A stretch of DNA of 64,000 nt, from positions 80,193 through 144,192 of IMG/VR virus record IMGVR_UViG_3300046170_000148; one strand, given 5' to 3'. Each line of letters starts with the position of its first letter. Positions within the stretch are counted from its first letter, which is position 1. This document shows, piece by piece, positions 25,655 through 32,841 of this stretch. A program made the translations under genes and the position numbers. This DNA is from a virus. The notes below the pieces were generated by a model that made no database searches, had not been told where the DNA came from, and saw only the letters and a program-made list of their open reading frames with translations.

Positions 25655-26321
25655 CTGAGCCCTCAATTTGTATGTCTAATGTATCAGACTGCAACGTTGA
25701 CTCTTGTTTGATATCAATGTCCCAGTAGTTTGTTGTTCCAACGCCATCGATTGTCATAGAGTGACCATCATATCCGTCACCATCATAATCGATTGTTACA
25801 TTACTTCCTAAGAAGTCAATGCTGTTTGTTGCGTTGTTGATGTCAATATCAGCAGTTACGCTGTTATAGTCACCGTCAACAATCCAGTCAACATCTGCGC
25901 CCGTGGCTTGGTCGTTATTACCAACGCTCAAGTCCAGTGTGTTATTACCACCATCCAAATCGATTACTACATTACCGCTACCAGCACCATAGGTGTCAGT
26001 TCCGTCAATGTCGATTGTGACTGTGTTGGTGTCGCCATCGATGTCTAAATCAACATCGGTGTTGTCACCTATAATATCACCAAGAACTTTGTTGGTATCA
26101 CCAACGGTATCGATACTCAGATTGATGTTATCACCATCAACCTTCATTTTGGTTGTGTCACTAGCGTTATTACTAACTCTGTTGCCACTACCATCTTGAG
26201 TAACGTCAATATCTGCACCAGACCCTACTTGGTCGATGTAGACCGCATTATCAGCCCATGCGAGCGATGTCCCTGCGTTTACTAGGAACAACATCACAAA
26301 TATTCTTTGCAAAGTGTTCAT
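25584..26321 (-). CDS. Secreted curlin-like aspartate-rich repeat protein
   Basis: 245 residues starting 1 base after the csgG stop. The signal peptide MNTLQRIFVMLFLVNAGTSL ends at AWA-DNA. The mature part is built of roughly 20-25-residue units of the form I/V-D-x-D-G-D-x-N-x-V (VDGDNINLSIDTVGDTNKV, DIDGDTNTVTIDIDG, IVDGDYNSVTADIDI), as in CsgA/CsgB-like beta-solenoid amyloids but richer in Asp than in Gln/Asn. Two cysteines close the chain. With CsgG and CsgF beside it, export through the CsgG pore is the natural reading. Confidence 0.7.
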   Translation of the reverse strand: MNTLQRIFVMLFLVNAGTSLAWADNAVYIDQVGSGADIDVTQDGSGNRVSNNASDTTKMKVDGDNINLSIDTVGDTNKVLGDIIGDNTDVDLDIDGDTNTVTIDIDGTDTYGAGSGNVVIDLDGGNNTLDLSVGNNDQATGADVDWIVDGDYNSVTADIDINNATNSIDFLGSNVTIDYDGDGYDGHSMTIDGVGTTNYWDIDIKQESTLQSDTLDIQIEGSGDATTDNTLCIAQSDSGTATGCQ

Positions 26322-26322
26322 T

Positions 26323-27135
26323 TTACTCTCCTGTGAATGTCCAGAACTGTTTTCTGTTTCCAAGTTCTATCAGTTCTAAGACACCTGTTTCAATTGCACG
26401 TTGAGTGGCAATCGAAACGCTTTCGTTACGGGCAGTTCCAGACTCAATCTCAACGAGTCTAGTTCCCTGTTCTACATACCGAAATACATCTCCGCCAAAT
26501 GCGACAGATAGTATGGTCTTACTTGTTATGACATCAAGCAATACCTCACCAGTCGCAACACTTATCAACCTCATGTTGATTGTCACCGTGTCACGACTAA
26601 ACTCTCGTGAAGAACCGATGCCAAGATATCTTGCGCCCGAGCCTCCACTTTCGGTAGAGTGGTCATATCCCACAATACCGCCTGCAATAATCATACCAGC
26701 GAATGTCAACGCTGGTAGTTTCTTTGCGCCATCTCCGTCATAAGAACTTCGTGTCTGTCTTATGAGTTGTCTTTCTTTTGTCAACCAGTCCAATGCAGTC
26801 CTATCGACTACCTTGAAGAACCTGCCATTAGACGCACGAGTCAAAGCACGAATCAGATATACATCTGGTGCTTGAGTGACTGCGGTGCTGAATGATGTCC
26901 CACCGCTTGCGTTCTGTCTTTTCTGCCCTGTTTGGTCGGTGAACGAATAAATCGCTACCGTTGGCTTTCTTATCGGAGGTTCAATGTTCTGTAATTGTTC
27001 TGTAAGAAGATTTGATTGAACTTTGACTGGTTCTGGTTTCGCTGGTATATCCCAACTCGTTCCACCTAGAGTGGTGCAACTAGAAACCAAAATCGCCGAT
27101 AGGAATAACAATGACAGTTTGGCTACCATCTTCAT
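26323..27135 (-). CDS. csgG: Curli secretion lipoprotein CsgG
   Basis: 270 residues. The lipobox LFLSAILVSSC near residue 20 marks an outer-membrane lipoprotein. RKPTVAIYSFTDQTGQKR, VYLIRALTRASNGRFFKVVD and VTINMRLISVATGEVL are the conserved CsgG sequence blocks. CsgG forms a nine-fold secretion pore in the outer membrane for curli subunits. The length matches cellular CsgG (about 277). The start may be the second Met at 27129. It overlaps csgF by 56 bases. Confidence 0.9.
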   Translation of the reverse strand: MKMVAKLSLLFLSAILVSSCTTLGGTSWDIPAKPEPVKVQSNLLTEQLQNIEPPIRKPTVAIYSFTDQTGQKRQNASGGTSFSTAVTQAPDVYLIRALTRASNGRFFKVVDRTALDWLTKERQLIRQTRSSYDGDGAKKLPALTFAGMIIAGGIVGYDHSTESGGSGARYLGIGSSREFSRDTVTINMRLISVATGEVLLDVITSKTILSVAFGGDVFRYVEQGTRLVEIESGTARNESVSIATQRAIETGVLELIELGNRKQFWTFTGE

Positions 27136-27613
27136 CAGTTACCGTTAACTCCACTTTGTTTTCTACATCATCTTTCACATATGAGATACCCGCACCTTCA
27201 ATTTCAAATTCACCTTGATTGGTTGGGTTCTCACCGAACATCTCTTCGACGAGTTGTCTGGACAGTGTAGAGTAAATTCGACTTTCTACGTTTCGTATAA
27301 ACTTAGCAAGTGTCGTATTCTTTGCGTCTCGTTCTAATTGTTTTTGTAAGTCTTCTAATTCTTGTTTTAATGCTTGTTTGCGTGATGTCTCTTGATTCTC
27401 AATCGTCAGATAGTGTGATGATTGATTGACACCATTGAATGATGGCGACTTGAAGTTGTGTTCGATTGGCGCGCCTATCGCATGACTTATAGCCAGACCC
27501 CAACAGATACCAACTGAAAACCACAATACTGGACTAAAGATTAACTCTGATTTAGTCTTTCCTGACTTGGCCAGCATCTCCCATGCAGTTTGTTCTCTAC
27601 TCGTTCTCTTCAT
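27080..27613 (-). CDS. csgF: Curli assembly factor CsgF-like, with N-terminal membrane anchor
   Basis: 177 residues. A hydrophobic segment (SPVLWFSVGICWGLAISHAI) is followed by HNFKSPSFNGVNQSSHYLTI, the CsgF signature in which a short N-terminal peptide plugs into CsgG. The end, GEFEIEGAGISYVKDDVENK followed by VELTVTDEDGSQTVIVIP, matches the CsgF C-terminal strand region. The cytoplasmic extension before the membrane segment is longer than in E. coli CsgF. Confidence 0.75.
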   Translation of the reverse strand: MKRTSREQTAWEMLAKSGKTKSELIFSPVLWFSVGICWGLAISHAIGAPIEHNFKSPSFNGVNQSSHYLTIENQETSRKQALKQELEDLQKQLERDAKNTTLAKFIRNVESRIYSTLSRQLVEEMFGENPTNQGEFEIEGAGISYVKDDVENKVELTVTDEDGSQTVIVIPIGDFGF

Positions 27614-27848
27614 CGTCCTGCCTCTTCATCTCGATTGCAGTGTCTAACTTCTGCTGCAATCGTATAATGTCATTGTCAAGCATACGAATACGGTCAATCA
27701 GACCGATAAGAGTTGTATGGGTTTCACCCAGATACGCCTCAACCTTCTCCGTAATGGTCTTCCATACGAAGTAAATCATATACAGCATACCAACTGCTGC
27801 AACGATAGGGAATCCGAAATCTTTAATTGCTGTTACTATATCCATCAA
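27597..27848 (-). CDS. Small membrane protein with coiled coil, holin-like
   Basis: 83 residues: one TM helix (DFGFPIVAAVGMLYMIYFVW), then a coiled coil (IDRIRMLDNDIIRLQQKLDT). Resembles its upstream neighbour in layout (GFPI, TM, helix). The ATG overlaps that gene by 4 bases. It could be a holin/antiholin-type protein or a membrane partner of the curli machinery. Confidence 0.5.
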   Translation of the reverse strand: MMDIVTAIKDFGFPIVAAVGMLYMIYFVWKTITEKVEAYLGETHTTLIGLIDRIRMLDNDIIRLQQKLDTAIEMKRQDDEENE

Positions 27849-28135
27849 TCACGTCTCGCATCGTTCTTACCATCTGCTCTGGATATGCGACCTAAGTCAG
27901 GCCGAATACCCAGAACAACACACATGGTAGTGTCGATGCGAATCATATCGTGATTCATAGTTTTAACCCTATTGTCCAAAGCACTTACAATTCCGTGGAT
28001 TGATTGAACCTGACCGATTACACCTTCCATAATGTATCGTAGTGTCAGGAACATAAAGAACCCACCGATGAGTGCTGCGGCAATAGGAAATCCCAGTTCT
28101 GCAATCAAACTGAATATTTCATTCATATCGCACAC
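27845..28135 (-). CDS. Small membrane protein, paralogue-like of next gene
   Basis: 96 residues. The TM segment ELGFPIAAALIGGFFMFLTL is followed by a helical region (VQSIHGIVSALDNRVKTMNH) and a basic tail. First gene of the curli-FecR-cyclase operon, 21 bases after a late promoter. The shared GFPI-A-A start suggests duplication with the downstream gene. Confidence 0.5.
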   Translation of the reverse strand: MCDMNEIFSLIAELGFPIAAALIGGFFMFLTLRYIMEGVIGQVQSIHGIVSALDNRVKTMNHDMIRIDTTMCVVLGIRPDLGRISRADGKNDARRD

Positions 28136-28155
28136 TTACCTCTTTATCTCATTCC

Positions 28156-28163
28156 TATTTATA
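28156..28163 (-). promoter_or_regulatory. T4-type late promoter of the curli operon
   Basis: TATAAATA on the minus strand before the ATG at 28135. It is the likely main promoter for the seven genes down to 22732. Confidence 0.7.
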
Positions 28164-28184
28164 AGGAAAAAGGTCTCTATGAAC

Positions 28185-28215
28185 AAAAAAATGAGACGCT
28201 AACCGTGGGCGTCTC
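28185..28215 (-). terminator. Rho-independent terminator
   Basis: Minus strand GAGACGC, 9-base loop, GCGTCTC, then A and T7. It ends the oxygenase operon just before the late promoter of the curli operon. Confidence 0.85.
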
Positions 28216-28285
28216 GCGGGTCTATTGCGCGACCAACCGTTGGGGATTACTCCGACCAGAGCAGAGTTTTGAGACATCATCGGGT

Positions 28286-28744
28286 CTATTCGACTATGTG
28301 AAGTAGAACTCTCTCCTCGTCGGTAAAGTTATACCCCGCATATAGTCTTTGAGATTGATAGGAGATACTTTCTCCAACAGCCCATTTCTTTATCTCACCG
28401 TCTTCAAATACCATTCCTGTCTCACCATTCGGCACTATCAGAGGAATGTGATGAACAATCGAGTCCGAATAGTATTTGATATGTGTATTCGGTGGGACAA
28501 ATGATTTTGGATATAGAACAATGAAATGAGCTGCTCGTATCCTATCATCTGAAATCAATTCTTGAGTTTCTGGTATTAGTTGACTGGCTTTCGAGTATCT
28601 TCCATATTTTAGAATTACTGTTCCCCAACCTTTACCAAAAGGATTCTGTTCTTTATGTGGTATTCTCCTCACATATTTCTTTACTGTTTGATAATCTCTT
28701 TCAAGAATATCAACATTAGATAGCAACTTTTCGACCAGACTCAT
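28286..28744 (-). CDS. Aspartyl/asparaginyl beta-hydroxylase-like oxygenase
   Basis: 152 residues from ATG 28744 (MSLVEKLLSNVDILERDYQT). HIPLIVPNGETGMVFEDGEI then KKWAVGESISYQ is the typical core of the Asp/Asn hydroxylase branch of 2-oxoglutarate/Fe enzymes. The usual upstream HxD is not clear here (the region reads PPNTHIKYYSD), so activity is uncertain. It overlaps the TauD-like gene by 29 bases. Confidence 0.55.
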   Translation of the reverse strand: MSLVEKLLSNVDILERDYQTVKKYVRRIPHKEQNPFGKGWGTVILKYGRYSKASQLIPETQELISDDRIRAAHFIVLYPKSFVPPNTHIKYYSDSIVHHIPLIVPNGETGMVFEDGEIKKWAVGESISYQSQRLYAGYNFTDEERVLLHIVE

Positions 28745-29744
28745 ATTCTTCTCTTCGAATATTGTCAACCAACGCTAAGAATTCAGAACCATCCATCACG
28801 TTACCATCCACTGTATATTCGTCTTTGTGACCCTTGCCTGGATATAGTTTGTCCATATACGAGATATTACGCCACAACTTACGCATGTTACCATCCATTA
28901 TATCAGTTGGACGAGCGTGTAGAGTGATGTTCTGTTCCATATAAACAACCTGACCATCCTTCCAATCATGGGTGTAGATATATTCAGGACGATTGATTTT
29001 CTCCCACAGATAGTCCTTGAACTTCAGACTTTCTTCTTCGGTCATACCATCAAACTTATGGAAGAGTGTGCCAGGGAAGTGAATACCCTTTACACCAGAC
29101 GGTGTTGACTGTTGTAGTTTACACATCATACCATCAACAGGAACTTGATTGTATCTAACCATCTGTTTCTGTTCGTCAATCAGATTACCTGTAAAGTTTT
29201 CTCTGTTCCAACGATATACACTCTGGAGTTCATCAACCATCGTTCTGTCTTCGTGGTTCAGTTTGTTATATGCTTCTTTGGTGCATAGGAATGCGGTCTG
29301 TGACCCTTCGGTATGTTCAACCGACACTAGACCGATGATGCGGTCTCCGTCATTGAGAGCAACTTGGTCACTATGCCAGCCCAGTATACCATTTGCAAAA
29401 ACGCCCTTCGGTCTACCCTTTTTGTTTCTTTGATAGGTAACAACCGACATAGTGTTTCGATAGTCTGGTTCAATCTCTGATGAACCGTTGAGAATATTCA
29501 ATCGAAGACTATTCCAATGAATACCCTTCATTGTCCCTACGGATGTTGCAAGATGAACAATTGAGTGTGCGGGATTACCCCACTGCATCTGAACATCATA
29601 TGTTCGCTTCTGGTCTAGTTTCTGGTCTACCAGAACAACAGACTCATTCGCAACAAGTCTACCCAAATCTGCGATATGTTCGTCAGAATAGATATCAAAG
29701 TCATACGCTTCTACTGCGTTATTCTTTAGAGTTCTTACTTTCAT
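28716..29744 (-). CDS. TauD/TfdA-family 2-oxoglutarate dioxygenase
   Basis: 342 residues. ILGWHSDQVALNDGDRIIGL contains the HxD iron motif, and NITLHARPTDIMDGNMRKLW supplies the distal His and the 2OG-binding Arg. The overall size fits TauD-like enzymes, which hydroxylate small substrates. The substrate here is unknown. Located just downstream of tRNA-Pro in transcription order. Confidence 0.75.
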   Translation of the reverse strand: MKVRTLKNNAVEAYDFDIYSDEHIADLGRLVANESVVLVDQKLDQKRTYDVQMQWGNPAHSIVHLATSVGTMKGIHWNSLRLNILNGSSEIEPDYRNTMSVVTYQRNKKGRPKGVFANGILGWHSDQVALNDGDRIIGLVSVEHTEGSQTAFLCTKEAYNKLNHEDRTMVDELQSVYRWNRENFTGNLIDEQKQMVRYNQVPVDGMMCKLQQSTPSGVKGIHFPGTLFHKFDGMTEEESLKFKDYLWEKINRPEYIYTHDWKDGQVVYMEQNITLHARPTDIMDGNMRKLWRNISYMDKLYPGKGHKDEYTVDGNVMDGSEFLALVDNIRREEYESGRKVAI

Positions 29745-29765
29745 ACAACTATATATCCAATTTAT

Positions 29766-29843
29766 TGGTCGGGGTTGGAAGATTCGAACTTCCGACCTCT
29801 CGCTCCCAAAGCGAGCGCACTACCAGGGCTGTGCTAAACCCCG
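29766..29843 (-). tRNA. tRNA-Pro (UGG)
   Basis: Cloverleaf on the minus strand: acceptor CGGGGTT pairs with AACCCCG, anticodon arm CTCGC-TTTGGGA-GCGAG, T arm GGAAGTTCGAATCTTCC, and an encoded 3' CCA. The 5' end overlaps the stop codon of the upstream 64-residue gene by 10 bases. Confidence 0.93.
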
Positions 29844-30028
29844 TCGAAATATTTCTTAATAGTTTCAATCTTCTCATCAGCGGCTGCCATTTTCTCGACT
29901 TCTTTTTCGATAGTCTCGATAATATCGATGTGTTCCCCAATACCAACAGACTGGTTTAGATATACATCAACATTTGCTTTTGCCACGGCGATATCGCCTT
30001 CAAGTTTTTTAATCAGTGCTTCTAACAT
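29834..30028 (-). CDS. Coiled-coil protein, 64 aa, unknown
   Basis: Helical, heptad-rich (MLEALIKKLEGDIAVAKANV, then IIETIEKEVEKMAAADEKIE). Its last codons GGG GTT TAG form the start of tRNA-Pro, so processing of the tRNA would cut the mRNA at its stop. A GGAGT ribosome site precedes the ATG. Confidence 0.5.
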   Translation of the reverse strand: MLEALIKKLEGDIAVAKANVDVYLNQSVGIGEHIDIIETIEKEVEKMAAADEKIETIKKYFDGV

Positions 30029-30049
30029 TTCATACTCCTAATAATTAGT

Positions 30050-30367
30050 GGGGACTTCTGTTGCTAGGCGTCCCCTGACCCCGAAAACTATGCGGCTAGC
30101 GCATAATCCTCATGTGCGTAATTATCGTTTGCACTTACGAGTTTGTTGCGCTCTTGCGGATGGGATTGCCCGTCCGTCTCACAGGTGGCTTCCGCACCTA
30201 TTCTCCACATTCCTAATCAATACCTGTCGAACCTGTTTCGCCCCCGAAACTTTAGTGTGAGGGGTTTCTGCTCCTCTGCTACAACCCCTCACGGAACTCA
30301 CAGATTGGGCCTCTCCTTGAGAGAGATTGGTGGAGGCGGTGGGTATCGCACCCACGTCCAGTATACC
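30050..30367 (-). ncRNA. ssrA: Circularly permuted (two-piece) tmRNA
   Basis: In transcript order, the acceptor piece comes first: a T arm (GTGGG, loop TGCGATA, CCCAC), then CGCCTCC-A-CCA ending at 30328. Then an intervening segment with a 10-bp hairpin GTGAGGGGTT/AACCCCTCAC. The coding piece starts at 30245: GGGGGCG, then AAACAGGTTCGACAGG. The two acceptor strands pair over 7 bp with G3-U70, the alanine identity pair. The tag reading frame follows, then a GGGGAC/GTCCCC hairpin at 30050-30075. This 3'-before-5' order is the permuted form of alphaproteobacteria and cyanobacteria. Confidence 0.9.
30088..30132 (-). other. tmRNA proteolysis-tag reading frame
   Basis: Resume codon GCA at 30132-30130; reads ANDNYAHEDYALAA then TAG. 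The ALAA end is the standard signal for ClpXP-type proteases, and the ANDN start is alphaproteobacterial in style. Confidence 0.88.
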
Positions 30368-30393
30368 TTTTGGTTTGCTTCAACGAATACCCT

Positions 30394-30401
30394 TATTTAT
30401 A
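30394..30401 (-). promoter_or_regulatory. T4-type late promoter before the tmRNA
   Basis: TATAAATA on the minus strand, 27 bases before the acceptor piece, overlapping the stop of the 66-residue gene. It suggests late synthesis of the tmRNA, though read-through from 31018 is also possible. Confidence 0.55.
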
Positions 30402-30597
30402 CTCCAAGAATATTTCCTGCTTTTCCAATATCAAGAGTGCCACCATTCCGCATGTGTTCCTCTACTTGTTCAAAGTAGAATGCAGCGTCTTCGTGACCAT
30501 ACTCCTGAAGAACGTCCTTACACGCCTTGAAGAATAACATTGTCTTCATCAGATTACCGTCACCCATAGGTTTAGATTTTTTGCCAGACCGTTGCAT
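30397..30597 (-). CDS. Small conserved phage protein, 66 aa
   Basis: Reads MQRSGKKSKPMGDGNLMKTM, then LFFKACKDVLQEYGHEDAAF. Helical with a basic start. The ATG overlaps the stop of the upstream gene (TAATG type). Function unknown. Confidence 0.5.
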   Translation of the reverse strand: MQRSGKKSKPMGDGNLMKTMLFFKACKDVLQEYGHEDAAFYFEQVEEHMRNGGTLDIGKAGNILGV

Positions 30598-30884
30598 TAG
30601 ATAACCTCGTCAACAACATTCATGACAGCAGCTTCTGAATGACCACCGATATTCCATGTGGTTACACTCTCAGGTGTTTGACCCTCTACCTTCCAGTCGT
30701 AGATAGTAGCAAGAGTTCCATCATTGAATTTGATTGTCCATTCTACTTGAATTTTACCATCAGTCTGTTCTGGTGTGAACCGAACAGGTTCTCCAAAGGT
30801 CTCTACAAGACGGTCATAGGAAGTGTCAATATGACCTTGAAGACAAGTTCCAATGACATCAAAATTTCCAGTTACATAATTCAT
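30597..30884 (-). CDS. Conserved phage protein, 95 aa
   Basis: Started at MNYVTGNFDVIGTCLQGHID (30884) after an AAGGAAAG ribosome site. LVETFGEPVRFTPEQTDGKI then QVEWTIKFNDGTLATIYDWK looks like a small alpha/beta domain found in several marine phages. Early promoter upstream at 31018-31046. Function unknown. Confidence 0.55.
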   Translation of the reverse strand: MNYVTGNFDVIGTCLQGHIDTSYDRLVETFGEPVRFTPEQTDGKIQVEWTIKFNDGTLATIYDWKVEGQTPESVTTWNIGGHSEAAVMNVVDEVI

Positions 30885-31017
30885 AAGCTTTCCTTTCTTA
30901 TAACGCATATTGTTAATAACATGCCAATACAAATACATCATGGGAAACACGAACCTCTACACTCTAATTCGAGAACTTTAACGTAGACCAACCAACCTCA
31001 ATTCCCATCATGTTTAT

Positions 31018-31046
31018 ACTATAACACAAGAAAACTAAGATGTCAA
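31018..31046 (-). promoter_or_regulatory. Early sigma70-type promoter
   Basis: Minus strand TTGACA, 17-base spacer, TATAGT, with a 130-base leader to the ATG at 30884 that holds no other gene I can support. Confidence 0.8.
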
Positions 31047-31279
31047 GAACTTTTTTCCATTTCAAGCATCTTTTTTTCGATGTCGTTTAGAGGTTCTTTC
31101 TCATTCTGCATATCAACCGCAACCTTACGGGCTTCGACAAGACGTGTGACCCTGCGTTTCACAGACTTAGGAACTGCACCACCATTAGAGTATTTTTCAC
31201 CCCACATAGCGAGTTCACCATCAATGTAGTTGACACCCTTGATTGCAGCGTCTGTTGTGCGTTGTAGTTTTCTATTCAT
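31043..31279 (-). CDS. Small basic protein, 78 aa
   Basis: Helical, basic (SVKRRVTRLVEARKVAVDMQ), no motifs. The ATG shares a base with the stop of the upstream gene. Function unknown. Confidence 0.45.
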   Translation of the reverse strand: MNRKLQRTTDAAIKGVNYIDGELAMWGEKYSNGGAVPKSVKRRVTRLVEARKVAVDMQNEKEPLNDIEKKMLEMEKSS

Positions 31280-31551
31280 TAGTCTCTTCCTTCTTTATCA
31301 TGAACATGTAATTGAATGAGTGCGTAGTGCAACACTTTGAGAATGTCTTTGCGATTGTAACCATCTTTGTTACCATATCGTTGTGCATACTTCATAATAT
31401 TACCAATACAGAAACCATCACCATGACCACCGTCGATAATAAACTCAGTTGCTTGAAACTTATTCTTAGAATAGTGTTCATCATATGTTGCATCAACATA
31501 TTCAGTCAACTCTTCGAGAGACAAGTTTTCATCATATTTGTATTCAATCAT
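31279..31551 (-). CDS. DUF3310-like small protein, 90 aa
   Basis: Contains FCIGNIMKYAQRYGNKDGYN then RKDILKVLHYALIQLHVHD, the helical K-Y-x-x-R...K-D-L-x-K-x-x-x-Y pattern of DUF3310 (SaV-like) phage proteins. Start taken at MIEYKYDENLS (31551), which abuts the endolysin stop. Confidence 0.5.
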   Translation of the reverse strand: MIEYKYDENLSLEELTEYVDATYDEHYSKNKFQATEFIIDGGHGDGFCIGNIMKYAQRYGNKDGYNRKDILKVLHYALIQLHVHDKEGRD

Positions 31552-32147
31552 TACTTCCACCTATAAAATATATGTTCACCAATCTGACCTACCATGTGCA
31601 TACCCTTTGCAGTTGCCCAACGAGGACTTACATAGGTTGCATGGTAGTGTGTCGCACCTTCTGTTATACCACGAAACTCATCGTGTGTCAAGAACATTTT
31701 TGCGATATACTTAGATTTCTCCCACGCCTGGCCTGGCCGAGGGTCATCACTGCGTCCATCACAATACCACGAGAACTGACAACGATTGCGGCGTGGGTAT
31801 TGTTTACCATCACTACCTGTATATGTCTTTGCCTCGTAGACCACATCACAAACAGTATTCGGCCATCGAGGGTCGTTGACACGGTTCTGCGTCACATCTG
31901 CGACTGCATACAACCCTGCGTCAAGTTCATTCCTTGCCTCATGATACAGGTTCAGTGCCATACATAACATGTCTTCTTCTGTGTAAGACAGTTCTTCAAT
32001 AAGTAGTGTTTCGGGTGATTCTGATATGTGTTGGACAACAACTTCCTTGTCCTTCAACAACACCTCAACACCAAGATTAAAAACAGAGATGATGGATAAC
32101 GCCAGTAACAATACTAGGGCAATCCGTGTGATATTTTGATTTTCCAT
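31551..32147 (-). CDS. SleB-type cell-wall hydrolase with signal anchor (endolysin)
   Basis: 198 residues from MENQNITRIALVLLLALSII: an N-terminal TM anchor, as in SAR endolysins. The catalytic domain has MLCMALNLYHEARNE with the catalytic Glu, VADVTQNRVNDPRWPNTVCD, and CQFSWYCDG, as in Hydrolase_2/SleB. It cleaves peptidoglycan. Driven by an early-type promoter at 32154-32182, which is unusual for a lysis gene. Confidence 0.8.
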   Translation of the reverse strand: MENQNITRIALVLLLALSIISVFNLGVEVLLKDKEVVVQHISESPETLLIEELSYTEEDMLCMALNLYHEARNELDAGLYAVADVTQNRVNDPRWPNTVCDVVYEAKTYTGSDGKQYPRRNRCQFSWYCDGRSDDPRPGQAWEKSKYIAKMFLTHDEFRGITEGATHYHATYVSPRWATAKGMHMVGQIGEHIFYRWK

Positions 32148-32153
32148 TCTAGT

Positions 32154-32182
32154 ATTATACCAAAAGACCTTAAATTTGTCAA
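32154..32182 (-). promoter_or_regulatory. Sigma70-type promoter before the endolysin
   Basis: Minus strand TTGACA, 17-base spacer, TATAAT, 7 bases before the ATG at 32147. That distance is short, so a leaderless start or the longer start at 32186 should be considered. Confidence 0.75.
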
Positions 32183-32841
32183 GCACTTTCTATCTCAAAT
32201 ATTAGGTCTTGTATCGCGTCATACGCTTGGTCATGTTTTTCTGTGAGGTCTCCATAGGGAAACTTAAACGCAAGAGTGAAACGGGGACATTCAGTCCACG
32301 CAGCGTGCCAACAGTGGTGTTCTTCTTCGTCTTTACGACCAAACCGATACCACCGAGCCTGCCATCCTTTGACATCTTCGTGTTTGACAAACTCATCATT
32401 CTTCTTATCATAATAAGTAAAGTATCCATCACCACTCTCACTCCATGTGAGAATGAGTTGATATCCAAAAGCATTCCAGTTTGTATGCCAACCGACAAAT
32501 CCTTTGGATGGATAGTATGATGTCAGAGAGTTATTGTTTGCACCGAAGATACGAACCAGTTCATTCTTAGTCCATAGTTTGAGTGGTTCGAATATTTCGG
32601 GTCTTTCCTTTGCACCATGTGACACCTGAAACCCGTATCCCTCTTCAGGAAATCCAATGTGGTCTCGTTCCATAACTTCCCACAGATGGTCGGGTTTACA
32701 ATACTGTTCACCCTCTCCGATTGGAGCAGGGCCAAGGTGCGAACTTAGTTCTACCATCGCATCGGTATGTGGTAGAAACTTATCAAGTGTGTCATCCAGA
32801 GTTTTGAGAAACTCTTTGTTACGGATTACAATCTCAGTCAT
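32179..32841 (-). CDS. 2-oxoglutarate oxygenase-like protein, 220 aa
   Basis: Beta-rich with FVGWHTNWNAFGYQLILTWS, then GDGYFTYYD and WHAAWTECPRFTLAFKFPYG. The layout (His early, G-Y-F-T-Y strand, late His-Arg) is like a double-stranded beta-helix hydroxylase, but the HxD is replaced by HTN, so catalysis is doubtful. The stop overlaps the promoter of the endolysin gene. Confidence 0.45.
   Translation of the reverse strand: MTEIVIRNKEFLKTLDDTLDKFLPHTDAMVELSSHLGPAPIGEGEQYCKPDHLWEVMERDHIGFPEEGYGFQVSHGAKERPEIFEPLKLWTKNELVRIFGANNNSLTSYYPSKGFVGWHTNWNAFGYQLILTWSESGDGYFTYYDKKNDEFVKHEDVKGWQARWYRFGRKDEEEHHCWHAAWTECPRFTLAFKFPYGDLTEKHDQAYDAIQDLIFEIESA

Noticed and set aside
28217-28290. Two copies of CGGGTCTATT 53 bases apart downstream of an oxygenase gene
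   Set aside because: A 10-base repeat pair in a short stretch is weak, with no third copy or palindrome to suggest an attachment site.
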